Assembly (NCBI RefSeq): GCF_030815085.1
Contig: NZ_JAUSWG010000002.1
Origin: Paraclostridium ghonii
GTDB taxonomy: Bacteria > Bacillota > Clostridia > Peptostreptococcales > Peptostreptococcaceae
Length of the DNA: 64,000 bases
Direction: 5' to 3' (one strand)
This document shows, one piece after another, positions 15,765-24,757 of this stretch (its first letter is position 1; the number at the start of each line of letters is the position of its first letter). Both the position numbers and the translations under genes were made by a program. The notes under the pieces are model-generated. The model had not been told where the DNA came from. It made no database searches and saw only the letters and a program-made list of their open reading frames with translations.

Positions 15765-16019
15765 TTATAACTTATCAATATTGAAGAATCCTATACGCAC
15801 TGACAGCATATCGAAGTTTTCTATATTCATGTCATTAAAATTTATAACTTCATTCTTACTTATATATAATCTTATATTGTTTCTATTTTCATTTATATAT
15901 TCTTTCATAAAATCTAGATTTAAAGCTTTACCTTCCTCTAAACTTCCGTTAATTACACAAGTGCATTTTTTAACATTTCTATCCTTAGTTTCAGCTTGAA
16001 TTTCATAAATATAATCCAT
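15765..16019 (-). CDS. Phage protein of unknown function
   Basis: This 84-residue product (MDYIYEIQAETKDRNVKKCT...) has a mixed alpha/beta pattern with two Cys near the N-terminus (KKCTCVI) and no other recognisable motif. GGGGG lies six to seven bases before its ATG. It follows the winged-helix-like gene by 38 bases and is probably transcribed with it as the first early genes after the integrase junction. I do not recognise it. Confidence 0.6.
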   Translation of the reverse strand: MDYIYEIQAETKDRNVKKCTCVINGSLEEGKALNLDFMKEYINENRNNIRLYISKNEVINFNDMNIENFDMLSVRIGFFNIDKL

Positions 16020-16057
16020 ATCAATTACCCCCTGATTTTATTTTAATAATTAATTCT

Positions 16058-16468
16058 CTAATTACCTATAACTTTATCCATTCCATGTTTCCCCATTTCA
16101 GAGCCAACCTTAATTATTATATCTTTAAATTCATTCCATCCCCAATTGACACTTTTTTTAGTTAACTCTTGAACTTTTTCCATACCACTTAATGTTTTAT
16201 CTATCCCCAACTTAGTTTCTACGTAATCTATACCAGCTCTCGTTATTTTCATACCATAAAGGCTGTATTCTTGATATTCACCTTCTTTAAAATATTTTTT
16301 GTATTCAGTTATATATTCTTCATTAACTAGTTTGTCTAATGCCCAAATAAAAACACTTCTTTCTATTCCTAATTTTTCAGAAGTTATTTCTTCCTCCATA
16401 TCAGGTATGTCCTTCTGATATTCTGTGTATATCGCTACTAATACTTTTTGCTTTGTATCTAATTTCAT
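16058..16468 (-). CDS. Winged-helix-like phage protein (YjcQ-like?)
   Basis: Residues 1-85 look like a winged helix: helix TKQKVLVAIYTEYQKDI, helix TSEKLGIERSVFIWALDKLV, a beta hairpin YITEYKKYFKEGEYQEYSL, then MKITRAGIDYVETKL. That order is like the YjcQ family and other phage/host wHTH proteins. The C-terminal 45 residues are helical (NWGWNEFKDIIIKVGSEMG). AAGGAG lies five to six bases before the ATG. It is the first leftward gene, divergent from the integrase, where a phage repressor would be expected, so a control role in lysogeny is a reasonable inference. The family assignment is tentative. Confidence 0.5.
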   Translation of the reverse strand: MKLDTKQKVLVAIYTEYQKDIPDMEEEITSEKLGIERSVFIWALDKLVNEEYITEYKKYFKEGEYQEYSLYGMKITRAGIDYVETKLGIDKTLSGMEKVQELTKKSVNWGWNEFKDIIIKVGSEMGKHGMDKVIGN

Positions 16469-16541
16469 AAAATCTCCTTTCTATACATGTAGTTCAGTAA
16501 TTAATTCTACATAAATACCTAAAATCCTGCATTTTATACTA

Positions 16542-16571
16542 TTGAATTAAAATGTATCCATGTGATATATT
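16542..16571 (+). promoter_or_regulatory. Integrase promoter
   Basis: TTGAAT (16542-16547), 18 bases, TATATT (16566-16571), about 20 bases before the integrase start, in the divergent gap with the leftward early operon. Confidence 0.5.
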
Positions 16572-16589
16572 AAGTTCTGAGGTGATGAA

Positions 16590-17690
16590 ATGGAAGGAAG
16601 TGTGAGAAAAAGAGATTCAGGAAGATGGGAATACTATTTTGATATTGGCATTATTGATGGTAGGCGTAAAAGAAAAACTAAAGGCGGTTTTAAAACTAAA
16701 TCTGAAGCAAGTAAAGCATTAAGAGATGCTATATCTTTATACGAGCAAGGATTAATTGCTGATAGTAAAATACCTTATTATAGTGACTATTTAGATTACT
16801 TTTATGATAATTGCATAGTGCTTAATACTAAGTATAGCACTCAATACTTATATAAAAAAATTATAGATGTACACATAAAAAAAGACTTAGGTTTTTACAA
16901 GTTGGATAAATTAAATTCTTCTATATTACAAAATTATTTGAACGGAAAATACAATGAAGGTTATAGTAAAAACTATCTTATTTCTATTAAAAATCTTTTA
17001 AATATGTCTTTAAGGCACGCATGCAAAGTTAATAAGTACATTCCCTATAATCCAGTTTCAGACGTTTCAGTTAATTTTAAGTTTAATAACAAAAATATAG
17101 AAATAGTATCGCTTGATGATTTTAAATATATAGTTAATCATCTTAGAGAGAAGGATTATTATTATATACCTTTAACAATAGGATTTTATACTGGCATGAG
17201 ATGTGGTGAAATATTAGCTTTAAAGTGGGATAATATTGATTTAGATAGTGGCATAATACATATCAGGCACACCTTGATAACTAAGCCATCAGGGGAATAT
17301 ATGTTAACTGACCCCAAAACAAAAAACTCAGTAAGAAGTATCTATATAGGCGAAACTTTATGTGACATCTTAAAGAATTATAAAGATAGGCAACTATCAG
17401 AATATAGTTTCAAAGAATTTGTATGCTGTAGTATAAAAGGTAATGTTATGACTAGAAAGAATATCGACTACTTAAACAAATATATTAAAAACAATTTGAA
17501 TATTAAGTTTAACTTTCATATGCTAAGACATTTACATGCAACCCTATTATTAGAAAGTGGAGCAAATATAAAATCTATTTCAGAGCGATTAGGACACTCT
17601 AGTATCAAAATAACATTAGATACCTATGCTCATAATACATTAAGGCTAGAAAAAGAAACTGTTGATTTATTTGAAAGATATACAGTATAA
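16590..17690 (+). CDS. int: Phage tyrosine integrase
   Basis: A 366-residue site-specific recombinase that inserts and excises the prophage. The N-terminal arm-binding domain (SVRKRDSGRWEYYFDIG, about residues 4-20) is the AP2-like type of Tn916/phage integrases, followed by the SAM-like core-binding domain (about 60-150) and the catalytic domain. Catalytic residues visible: Arg204 (TGMRCGE), Lys in LTDPKTKNS, His310 and Arg313 (HMLRHLHATLL), His336 (RLGHSSIK) and Tyr346 (LDTYAH). GAGGTGATG precedes the start. It is the rightmost phage gene, reads toward the chromosome, and lies 62 bases from the end of the YfcC-type gene. Confidence 0.96.
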   Translation: MEGSVRKRDSGRWEYYFDIGIIDGRRKRKTKGGFKTKSEASKALRDAISLYEQGLIADSKIPYYSDYLDYFYDNCIVLNTKYSTQYLYKKIIDVHIKKDLGFYKLDKLNSSILQNYLNGKYNEGYSKNYLISIKNLLNMSLRHACKVNKYIPYNPVSDVSVNFKFNNKNIEIVSLDDFKYIVNHLREKDYYYIPLTIGFYTGMRCGEILALKWDNIDLDSGIIHIRHTLITKPSGEYMLTDPKTKNSVRSIYIGETLCDILKNYKDRQLSEYSFKEFVCCSIKGNVMTRKNIDYLNKYIKNNLNIKFNFHMLRHLHATLLLESGANIKSISERLGHSSIKITLDTYAHNTLRLEKETVDLFERYTV

Positions 17691-17760
17691 TTAAATAAAA
17701 AATAGCCACCATAATTTTATGGTGACTAAATGGTGACAGGTTAATAATAAATTTATATAA
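17691..17760. other. Probable prophage right junction (att region)
   Basis: Between the integrase stop and the end of the host carrier gene lie an imperfect hairpin AGCCACCATAA/TTATGGTGACT (17703-17726) and a direct repeat ATGGTGAC (17720-17727 and 17730-17737). The crossover site should be here or in the last codons of the host gene (stop at 17753-17755). The core cannot be defined because the other end is outside the window, and no tRNA gene is present. Confidence 0.45.
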
Positions 17761-19276
17761 ATGATCCTACACAAAGCAACGCCATTGATAGTACCATTAT
17801 TATTCCAACTAATGGCATAACAAATTTCAACCATTTATCGTAAGTTACATTTATCATAGCAAGTGATGCTAATATTAAACCAGTTGGTGTTATAATACCT
17901 ATTAACCCTTGCCCAAACATGTATATTGTTACTATTATATCTCTGTTGACACCTACTACATCTGCTAAAGGTGCCATTATAGGCATTGATAAAACTGCAA
18001 GTCCTGAAGACGAGTTTATAAAGAATCCTAATATTATATAAACTATATACATTACTCCAGAGAAGGCTATTCCACTCATGCTAGATACAATACTATTTAA
18101 TGAATGTAAAATAGTATCACTTATAAGCCCACCATCCATTATTATTGTAACTCCTCTAGCAAGTGCTACAGTAAGAGCTACCCCTAATAAGTCAGCGGCT
18201 CCTTGTACGAAATTTGATACAAACTCACTTTCTTTTTGTTTTGACAATGGAACCATCATAAATGTAACCGCAAAGAATAATGCTGTCATTTCCATGAACC
18301 ACCAACCTAATTCTTTAACTCCATAAATCATTACAAGAAAAGATAACCCAAATATTAATAGTATTAATTTTTTTCTAAGTGTGAATTCTACTCCATCTTT
18401 ATCATCTTTAGTAGATAAAAATTTTTTCTCTATTTCTTCTTTTTGTAAATAGATTAAAGACTTTGTAGGATCTTTCTTTACTTTTTCCCCATATCTAATT
18501 ATATATATTAAAGTAGCTATAAGGGTTATAACTAATGCTAATATTCTAAGAGGCATACCCTCTGTAAAACTTACTCCAGCTATATTTGAAGCTATTATAG
18601 TTGAAAATGGGTTTACTGTAGCTGCCATTGTCCCTATACATGATCCTAAAAATATCGTAGCAATCGCAACTATTGCATCATATCCAGCTGCTATAAATAT
18701 AGGAACAACTATAGGATAAAAGGCTATTGTTTCTTCTGCTAATCCAAATGTAGTACCACCTAGTGCAATCAGTGATGCTATAATAATAATCATCCATTTT
18801 TCTTTTCCTTTTAATGATTTAGATAACGCATTTATCCCTGCTGTAAATGCACCTGTACTATTTATAACCCCAACTAATCCTCCTATAACTAATACGAAGG
18901 CTATTATGTCAATAGAATCATATAACCCCTGTATAGGAGCTTTTAAAAATGTTGTTATAGCTCCAAAAACTGTTGTGTTTTCTTTTTCTAATTCTTCATA
19001 TGTATTTGGTAATGCAACTGGCTTTGAAATAGCTCCACTAGTAAACTGTTTTAAGTTTACATTTACGCCTAATTTATTTAGAGTTTCCTGGGTTGCATCA
19101 TATTGATTAGATTCTCCATTTGCAAGGTTCACAATAAATTTTGAGCTATCCTCATCATAGCTAAGCTTTGCATATTTTCCTGATGGGATTATATAAGTTA
19201 ACCCCATAACTACAAGCATCACAATTAAAATTACAGTATATGCTGTAGGAAATGTGAATTTTTTTTTATTTATCAT
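17753..19276 (-). CDS. YfcC family membrane carrier
   Basis: This 507-residue protein has about 12-13 membrane segments and the pattern of the YfcC/anaerobic C4-dicarboxylate carrier-like family: an N-terminal segment FTFPTAYTVILIVMLVVMGL, an extracellular loop with IIPSGKY, then GGTTFGLAEETIAFYPI and TVNPFSTIIASNIAGV (both family hallmarks), and a second half with GGLISDTILHSLNS and FFINSSSGLAVLSMP. Members are thought to carry amino acids such as arginine/ornithine or carboxylates; the substrate cannot be read from sequence. GGAGG precedes the start. The prophage is integrated at its 3' end, so its last codons may be phage-derived. Confidence 0.82.
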   Translation of the reverse strand: MINKKKFTFPTAYTVILIVMLVVMGLTYIIPSGKYAKLSYDEDSSKFIVNLANGESNQYDATQETLNKLGVNVNLKQFTSGAISKPVALPNTYEELEKENTTVFGAITTFLKAPIQGLYDSIDIIAFVLVIGGLVGVINSTGAFTAGINALSKSLKGKEKWMIIIIASLIALGGTTFGLAEETIAFYPIVVPIFIAAGYDAIVAIATIFLGSCIGTMAATVNPFSTIIASNIAGVSFTEGMPLRILALVITLIATLIYIIRYGEKVKKDPTKSLIYLQKEEIEKKFLSTKDDKDGVEFTLRKKLILLIFGLSFLVMIYGVKELGWWFMEMTALFFAVTFMMVPLSKQKESEFVSNFVQGAADLLGVALTVALARGVTIIMDGGLISDTILHSLNSIVSSMSGIAFSGVMYIVYIILGFFINSSSGLAVLSMPIMAPLADVVGVNRDIIVTIYMFGQGLIGIITPTGLILASLAMINVTYDKWLKFVMPLVGIIMVLSMALLCVGSFI

Positions 19277-19388
19277 AAAATTACCTCCTGACTATCATTA
19301 ATAAAATAATATGATGCCTTTGGTAAATTTAAAACAATATTATTTTATTTCTAAATTTTTTTAATATTCACCAAGTAATTACACACTA

Positions 19389-19416
19389 AAAAATAACTGC
19401 AATATATGCAGTTATT
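19389..19416. terminator. Hairpin upstream of the YfcC gene
   Basis: AATAACTGCA/TGCAGTTATT with a short AT loop and T-rich flanks, about 110 bases before the YfcC start. It most likely ends the transcript of the 19520-19861 gene on the minus strand. Confidence 0.7.
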
Positions 19417-19519
19417 TTATATATATCTATTTTTTTAGTATCTTATGTTTATTGTTTTAATTAAGTTTTGAACTTGATTGTATTATTATTTTTTTCACCT
19501 TTTTACCTAACCTACAATT

Positions 19520-19861
19520 CTATACTGAATATAACCATAACTTATCTACCCACTTTATAGTAGTATTATTATTTTTTAAATTTTTAGATAACAATAAAAT
19601 GACTTGCTTATCTCGATCAAATAACTCATAAATTATTTCATTTGGCTTATACTTATCATGTATCTTATCAACATGTTCTACGCTCTCTCTAAAAAATTTT
19701 GGCAATGTATAGTTTATATTTAATAATTTTTCTGCTAAAATAACTATATCTTCTCTTTCTATTCCTTTAACTAGTACATGTTCTGGTATATATTCCTTAT
19801 ATATCTTAAATATCTTGTCCATTATTAAATCTTTCATTTTCAAAAAAACATTTCCACTCAA
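19520..19861 (-). CDS. Protein of unknown function
   Basis: This 113-residue product begins at a TTG (19861) with AGGGGAG eight bases before it; the internal ATG codons have no ribosome site. It is soluble and helical in the first half (DKIFKIYKEYIPEHVL, IEREDIVILAEKLLNI), then more beta (IIYELFDRDKQVILLLSK, TIKWVDKLWLYSV). No motif I recognise. It stands alone between two terminators, in the chromosomal part. Confidence 0.5.
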   Translation of the reverse strand: MSGNVFLKMKDLIMDKIFKIYKEYIPEHVLVKGIEREDIVILAEKLLNINYTLPKFFRESVEHVDKIHDKYKPNEIIYELFDRDKQVILLLSKNLKNNNTTIKWVDKLWLYSV

Positions 19862-20229
19862 AATTTGTTCTCCCCTTTATTTAAATACCTTTTTTATATA
19901 ATATTGTTCTTTAATTATATACACATTTTTTCGTTTTCAATCAAATTAATTTATTATCATAAGATGAATATTACCATAAATTTTTTTATAAAAAAAGACT
20001 TATATTGTAATATCTGATGTAGAATGCCTATTTTAAAGTTCCATTATTATTTTTTTGTATATATTTCCGTGCATCTAGTAGTTCGTTAATTGATACCAGT
20101 TATTTATTGTTGATATTTTTTCAAAAAAAAATACCAGCAATGAATAACCGGTATTATATATTTTAAATATTAAATTTATATATTTTGACATGGAAGTTTT
20201 TCTTCCTATATTATATATTTATGCTAAAT
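19862..20229. other. Non-coding gap with a long hairpin
   Basis: No gene seen. A long hairpin at about 20090-20155 (outer ATACC/GGTAT, then GTTATT/AATAAC and further pairs, with an A/T-rich loop) lies downstream of the Spo0M-like gene and serves as its terminator. The rest is AT-rich and featureless. Confidence 0.6.
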
Positions 20230-20892
20230 TTAAAATTTAATAACAGAATATATTTTATTTGTTAAATAATTTAAATCGTTTATATACTCATATTCAAATA
20301 GAAGCTTTATATCTTTATTAAAATAAACTTCAACAAATTCATCTTTAGCTTTAAAATGTACTTTTAATTCATCTTTATTTGCTTTATCAAATTTGAAATA
20401 TTGAATAAATGGTAAATTACTATTTTTGTCTTCTACATATCTATTTTCTACCTCTACCAAATTAAATCCTGTTTTCTCTATTGCAAAAATTATATTTCCC
20501 ATATACTTTGGAGGCAATATATCTATATAATATTTTTCTTCTGATTGAATAGTATTATTTAATTTCAAACAAGTTTTTATCCATATATGACTTTTATGTA
20601 TTGATACAGGGCTTTTATTGTTTAATTTAAATTTAAAAGGAATCTCTATTAAACTTATCTGTTCTGCGCTCTTATCTAAATCTATATTTTTTTTTTGTAT
20701 AACTATTTTTTTATTTTCAACCTTTGTACTTTCTTCTTTAATATAACTTGTTTTTATATATATAACTATATTGTGTAATTTGTTATTCAATACCCCCCCT
20801 TTTACCCTGCAGATTCCATCTATATATTCTCCAGGATATATTTCTCTTGAGTTTATAAAAGTACTTACTTTAATTTCATTTAAATTCCCCAT
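20230..20892 (-). CDS. Spo0M-like (arrestin-fold) sporulation control protein
   Basis: This 220-residue protein matches the Spo0M/SpoOM family: beta-sandwich segments with the telling YPGEYIDGICRVKGGVLNNK (about 17-37), then a strand IVIYIKTSYIKEE, IPFKFKLNNKSPVSIHKS and WIKTCLKLNN, ending in long beta strands. Bacillus Spo0M affects entry into sporulation and cell shape through unknown partners; it is cytosolic. The clostridial form is a little shorter than the Bacillus one (about 258 residues). It stands alone with its own terminator. Confidence 0.75.
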   Translation of the reverse strand: MGNLNEIKVSTFINSREIYPGEYIDGICRVKGGVLNNKLHNIVIYIKTSYIKEESTKVENKKIVIQKKNIDLDKSAEQISLIEIPFKFKLNNKSPVSIHKSHIWIKTCLKLNNTIQSEEKYYIDILPPKYMGNIIFAIEKTGFNLVEVENRYVEDKNSNLPFIQYFKFDKANKDELKVHFKAKDEFVEVYFNKDIKLLFEYEYINDLNYLTNKIYSVIKF

Positions 20893-20983
20893 ATACTCCC
20901 CCTATTTTTTATTTAATAAAACATAATTATATTCTTTTATACTCTTAATTATAGCTTTTAATAAGTGTAATATCTTTAAGCTT

Positions 20984-21041
20984 AAAAAACAAAAGATTAT
21001 ATATAGAACTTTAAAGTTCATTACATAATCTTTTGTTTTGC
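20984..21041 (-). terminator. Long two-part terminator hairpin
   Basis: Outer arms AAAACAAAAGATTAT and its complement, inner arms GAACTTTAAAGTTC (itself a palindrome). Followed by TTTTTT on the minus strand; ends the small gene at 21151-21267. Confidence 0.8.
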
Positions 21042-21150
21042 TTCATAATATAAAATTTACCAATACCACAATACCGATATAGACATTACTTTTATACAGA
21101 TAATAAATTAAAAATAAACCCACATTATATTTTGCTGTTATTAAATTAAT

Positions 21151-21267
21151 CTACATAAAAAAACTAGCTATAGGTGCTACTGCAGTTACAACGAATGCTA
21201 ATATTATTAAAAATACAGCAACTCTTTTCATCCCTAAGTTTTTTGATTTTTTTTCTTGTTTTATCAT
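21151..21267 (-). CDS. 38-residue single-pass membrane protein (DUF4044-like)
   Basis: The frame MIKQEKKSKNLGMKRVAVFL... ends in ...APIASFFM: a short basic N-terminus, then one hydrophobic segment (about 17-36). An AGG site lies just before the ATG. This is the layout of the small DUF4044-type proteins of Firmicutes, whose role is unknown. A strong terminator follows, which supports it as a separate gene. It sits between the Spo0M-like gene and the S41 peptidase gene. Confidence 0.6.
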   Translation of the reverse strand: MIKQEKKSKNLGMKRVAVFLIILAFVVTAVAPIASFFM

Positions 21268-21387
21268 TTTAACCTATCCTTTCAATTGTAATGTTCCTTT
21301 GTACATTTTATTATACAACTTAAAAATATATTAATCAAAAAATTCTATATTCTCGTTTAAATATCCTTTATGTTATAAAATTTGAAT

Positions 21388-22596
21388 TTAATATTTAATT
21401 TTTTCAAGCTCTAATACCCTTTTTATGCAATTATCATCTTCAAAATTTTTAGTTCTTTCACAATCATTTACTTTAAAATCTGGTATTGTTTTAACTTCCT
21501 CATCGCATATTCCATCTTTATTCAAATACATTCCACTTGACATTCTAACTATCAATCCACTATTTTCAAGCTTAAATAAAACAGGATCTAAGCCCCCACC
21601 ATCACCTCCAGTAGTTTGTCCTATCAAGGTTGCAAATTTAGTTTCTTTGCAAAACATTGCAAAAAACTCTGATGATGAGTATACTTTTTCATCTGTAAGT
21701 AAATATATATTCCCTTTAAATTTACAATTATTATTAGCTTTTATCGTGTAAAATGTATTTTCGAAATCACTAAAATTTTCAAAAACTTCTTTTGGAGCAT
21801 TTTTCTTTATGTTTTGAGGTAATTTTTCAATAGATTCTAATTTTATATTTCTTAGGTCTGTATAATCTTTAATTAATTTACTATTGGTTCTATAAACTCT
21901 ATATCCATTTACTGTAATATCATCATTTATAAGTTTAGATACTATTTCTTGCCAATAACTATCGCTTCCACCTATATTCCCTCTTATATCTATAATTAAA
22001 GCTTTATAGTTGTCTAATGTGTTAATATAATCTCCAATCATATTTAAGTCTTTTTCCATAGATCCATTTCTTGATGCCATTGATGGCAAATATATGTATC
22101 CAACACTATCTTTAAGCACATCTTTTAAAATCAACTCTTTTTTAAGTCTAATACCCTCAAACATTTTAATGTTAGAGTTCATAGAATCATATCTGTCTAT
22201 AACCTTTTTATCATTAAGAAAATCATACCAATTGTTTTTAGAATATGCTTTTTTAAACATCTCATATCGTTTTTTGTTGTCTACCACTTCAGTATGTCTA
22301 TTATTTAATTCAGATAATATATCTGATATTTCTTTTATAAATTCTTCATCATTTTTAGTATTTTTAATTCTTTTTATATATTTATCTTTATTGCCTAACC
22401 AATTTATATTATTACATCTAGTACTTACATCTAGGTAAGGATATCCGTCTTTTATAGTATTGTACATATACTTAAAATCACTTACCTTTTCTCTCGTAGA
22501 TAATTGATTAGATTTACTATAAACGCTAGTCCCTAGAAAAATTATAAATGTAAAAACAGTTATTAAAAATAATACTTTTCTTTTCATCCAATTCAC
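21388..22596 (-). CDS. Exported S41 family peptidase
   Basis: A 402-residue protein with an N-terminal signal peptide or anchor (basic MNWMKRK, then hydrophobic residues 8-25) and a C-terminal tail-specific-protease fold. Markers: an N-terminal helical cap (YMYNTIKDGYPYLD, LSELNNRHTEVV), GYIYLPSM, LIIDIRGNIGGSD (about 200-212), the nucleophile region KVYSSSEFFAMF with Ser 307-309, and LIGQTTGGDGGG (the Gly-rich turn). A canonical PDZ domain is not obvious, so it is of the PDZ-less TSPc type. It probably cleaves extracellular or cell-wall-associated peptides; target unknown. It appears monocistronic. Confidence 0.8.
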   Translation of the reverse strand: MNWMKRKVLFLITVFTFIIFLGTSVYSKSNQLSTREKVSDFKYMYNTIKDGYPYLDVSTRCNNINWLGNKDKYIKRIKNTKNDEEFIKEISDILSELNNRHTEVVDNKKRYEMFKKAYSKNNWYDFLNDKKVIDRYDSMNSNIKMFEGIRLKKELILKDVLKDSVGYIYLPSMASRNGSMEKDLNMIGDYINTLDNYKALIIDIRGNIGGSDSYWQEIVSKLINDDITVNGYRVYRTNSKLIKDYTDLRNIKLESIEKLPQNIKKNAPKEVFENFSDFENTFYTIKANNNCKFKGNIYLLTDEKVYSSSEFFAMFCKETKFATLIGQTTGGDGGGLDPVLFKLENSGLIVRMSSGMYLNKDGICDEEVKTIPDFKVNDCERTKNFEDDNCIKRVLELEKIKY

Positions 22597-23209
22597 ATCC
22601 TTATCATGCTAATAACCTTAAACATTGTAACATCACTTTACAATAAAATCCAGTTTGCACATTATCATATTAATCTCTATTTTATTATGCTCTATTTTTC
22701 TAATAACATATTCTAATTTCTTTAAATATAAGTCTATGATAAATTTTTTCTCTTTATAAATCTTATACAAAAACTATTCCCTATAATATTGGTATTTATA
22801 TTTATTAAATATTTATGTATAATATCTTTTATACAATTGTTTATAAAAAAAATACTACCATAGAACTATGGTAGCACTTAATAAAAGAGTAGTTATATAA
22901 TATTTGTATAGATTTTATTTACCCTATTAATGTCATTTTTAAAATCAATAGATATTATATTATATTATAATTAGAAAATTTATGCAATATTTATATGTAA
23001 AATAAAAAAAATGAATTTATTTATTAATATCTACTAGGAATCTATATTTTAATTATTATATTTATTTTTATTTATAATTTAAATTTCTATAAATCCGTAT
23101 TATAATCTAATTAAGAATAGTGTTTGTTTTCTAATTTTATACATATATACTAAACTTCTATTAGACATAAGTTATTTTTAATCTACTACCTGGTGAGGAG
23201 GATCCTGAA
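22597..23209. other. 613-base gap without a gene
   Basis: Very AT-rich, with no frame I can support on either strand. One strong hairpin, CTACCATAG/CTATGGTAG (22855-22874), is followed on the minus strand by a run of eight T, i.e. a terminator with no obvious gene to its right on that strand, so an untranslated minus-strand RNA from 22880-23200 is possible. Confidence 0.5.
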
Positions 23210-23533
23210 ATGAAAATAAAATTTTTACCAAGAACTAAATTAGGCTTATACGCTGTATTAATTATGGTATTAACTATCATATTCTTTATAGTTAGGTCTT
23301 TAATTTCTTGGAACTTTGTTTACTCTGGCTTTAATTTCATAATAAAAAGTCCCTTTTATATAACACTATCATTTATTATATTTGCTCTTGGAGTAATAAA
23401 TTGTATTTTAGGATTTATTGCAATTGACAAAAATAGAGATCAATCAATATTGGTGTTTTTAGCTATAATATTAGGAATAAACAACATTGTCGGATTCTTG
23501 TTTTTTATTGCACATATATTTTTTATATCTTAA
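23210..23533 (+). CDS. Small membrane protein of unknown function
   Basis: This 107-residue protein has three membrane segments (about 11-30, 45-73 and 78-106) separated by a short polar loop with IAIDKNRDQS. GAGGAGG lies before the ATG. It is the only plus-strand gene in this stretch and has a long AT-rich leader. I do not recognise the family. Confidence 0.6.
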   Translation: MKIKFLPRTKLGLYAVLIMVLTIIFFIVRSLISWNFVYSGFNFIIKSPFYITLSFIIFALGVINCILGFIAIDKNRDQSILVFLAIILGINNIVGFLFFIAHIFFIS

Positions 23534-23542
23534 TCATAAGTA

Positions 23543-23583
23543 AAATATCCTTAAAACAGTTCTTTGTGTTAAGGATATTTTAC
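23543..23583. terminator. Bidirectional terminator
   Basis: AGTAAAATATCCTTAA and its complement with a loop of about ten bases, between the convergent 23210 gene and splB. Confidence 0.85.
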
Positions 23584-23593
23584 TTACAAAATA

Positions 23594-24625
23594 TTATATT
23601 ATATATTTCACTTCACTTTCTGGAAATTCTTTTAAAAGCTCTTCTTTAAAAAACTCTTTCATTTCTGATAGTTGTTCTTTTGTATAAACATATTTACCAT
23701 ATCCAAACTGACCATATTTAAATTTTCTATTTTCATCATTCATTGGAAGAGTTGTTTCTGGGAAAATCTCTATTATTCTGTTTTTTGCCTTTGATGTATA
23801 TCTATGTGAAATAACTTCAAATGTAAGTTTTGCGTGGAATTTTTGTGGTAATGTATCTTTTATATACTTTATTAATTTTCTGTAATCTTCTTTCCAGTTT
23901 TCATATAAAAAAACCGGAGCAATTATAAATCCTATTTGATACCCAGCATTAGCAGCTTTTACAGCAGCTTCAATTCTTTTGTTAGAAGATGCTGTAAAAT
24001 GTTCATAAGTATCTATTACTTTAGGTGTATTTATACTAAATCTTATTTCAGTATGATTATTGTGTTTTATATCCAAAAGGCTATCTATATCACTGTATTT
24101 AGTTACAAACCTAAATCTTCCTTTGCTTTCTTTTCCAAAGAACTCTATTGTATTTTTCAATGAGTTTGTATATGGTTCTAGTGGAACTGGATCTGAAGTT
24201 GCAGCTCCTTCAAATATAGTTATATCTGGTTCTCTTTCATTTATATATTTTTTAGCTTGATTTAATACATCATCTATATTTACAAAAACTTTTACAAATG
24301 GTTTATCTCCTAACTGTGTGTTTAGATAACAGTATTCACATCTACCTATGCATCCACTTACAATAGGTAATTGATAGTGTGCTGAGGGTTTACAAGTTTG
24401 AAATTTTAAACTACTTCTTTTACCAACTACTAAAGTTTCTTTTCCTGATCTATATTGTTCATATAAATTTTCTCCTGGAATGTTACTCTTTATCCTATTT
24501 GATGATAACTGTATAATTTCTATATTTTTATTGTCTTTTACTATATTAAAAATTTTATTCCCAATATATGTGTCTATAGATCCTTTCTCAAATATAACTC
24601 TTTTAGGGTTAAACATTTTCATCAC
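23594..24625 (-). CDS. splB: Spore photoproduct lyase
   Basis: A 343-residue radical SAM enzyme that repairs the 5-thyminyl-5,6-dihydrothymine dimer formed by UV in spore DNA during germination. The cluster motif is SGCIGRCEYCYL (Cys92, Cys96, Cys99, the CxxxCxxC spacing), followed by the LGDKPFVKVFVNIDD region and the C-terminal KYGQFGYGKYVYTKEQ. Length equals Bacillus SplB (342). At the place of the Bacillus Cys141 hydrogen donor (before the TSD motif) this protein has Ala142 (EGAATSDPVP); Cys78, in FQTCKPSAH, may serve instead, as proposed for clostridial forms. The SASP gene nearby fits the spore DNA theme. Confidence 0.9.
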   Translation of the reverse strand: MMKMFNPKRVIFEKGSIDTYIGNKIFNIVKDNKNIEIIQLSSNRIKSNIPGENLYEQYRSGKETLVVGKRSSLKFQTCKPSAHYQLPIVSGCIGRCEYCYLNTQLGDKPFVKVFVNIDDVLNQAKKYINEREPDITIFEGAATSDPVPLEPYTNSLKNTIEFFGKESKGRFRFVTKYSDIDSLLDIKHNNHTEIRFSINTPKVIDTYEHFTASSNKRIEAAVKAANAGYQIGFIIAPVFLYENWKEDYRKLIKYIKDTLPQKFHAKLTFEVISHRYTSKAKNRIIEIFPETTLPMNDENRKFKYGQFGYGKYVYTKEQLSEMKEFFKEELLKEFPESEVKYII

Positions 24626-24705
24626 CTCTATATATTAATTGTTGTATATATATTGTCCATTTTTTAAAATTAAAAATAGTACTTATTTTAATATCTAAAA
24701 AATCC

Positions 24706-24733
24706 AGTAGGCTTACCTATTGGATTTTTATTA
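24706..24733 (-). terminator. Terminator after the SASP gene
   Basis: AATCCAGTAGG/CCTATTGGATT hairpin followed by T on the minus strand. Confidence 0.75.
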
Positions 24734-24757
24734 TCTGTTATAGTTTTTTTAAAATAT

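Noticed and set aside
16500..17760. A tRNA gene as phage attachment site
   Set aside because: No tRNA-like sequence lies near the integrase; integration seems to be at the 3' end of the YfcC-type gene.
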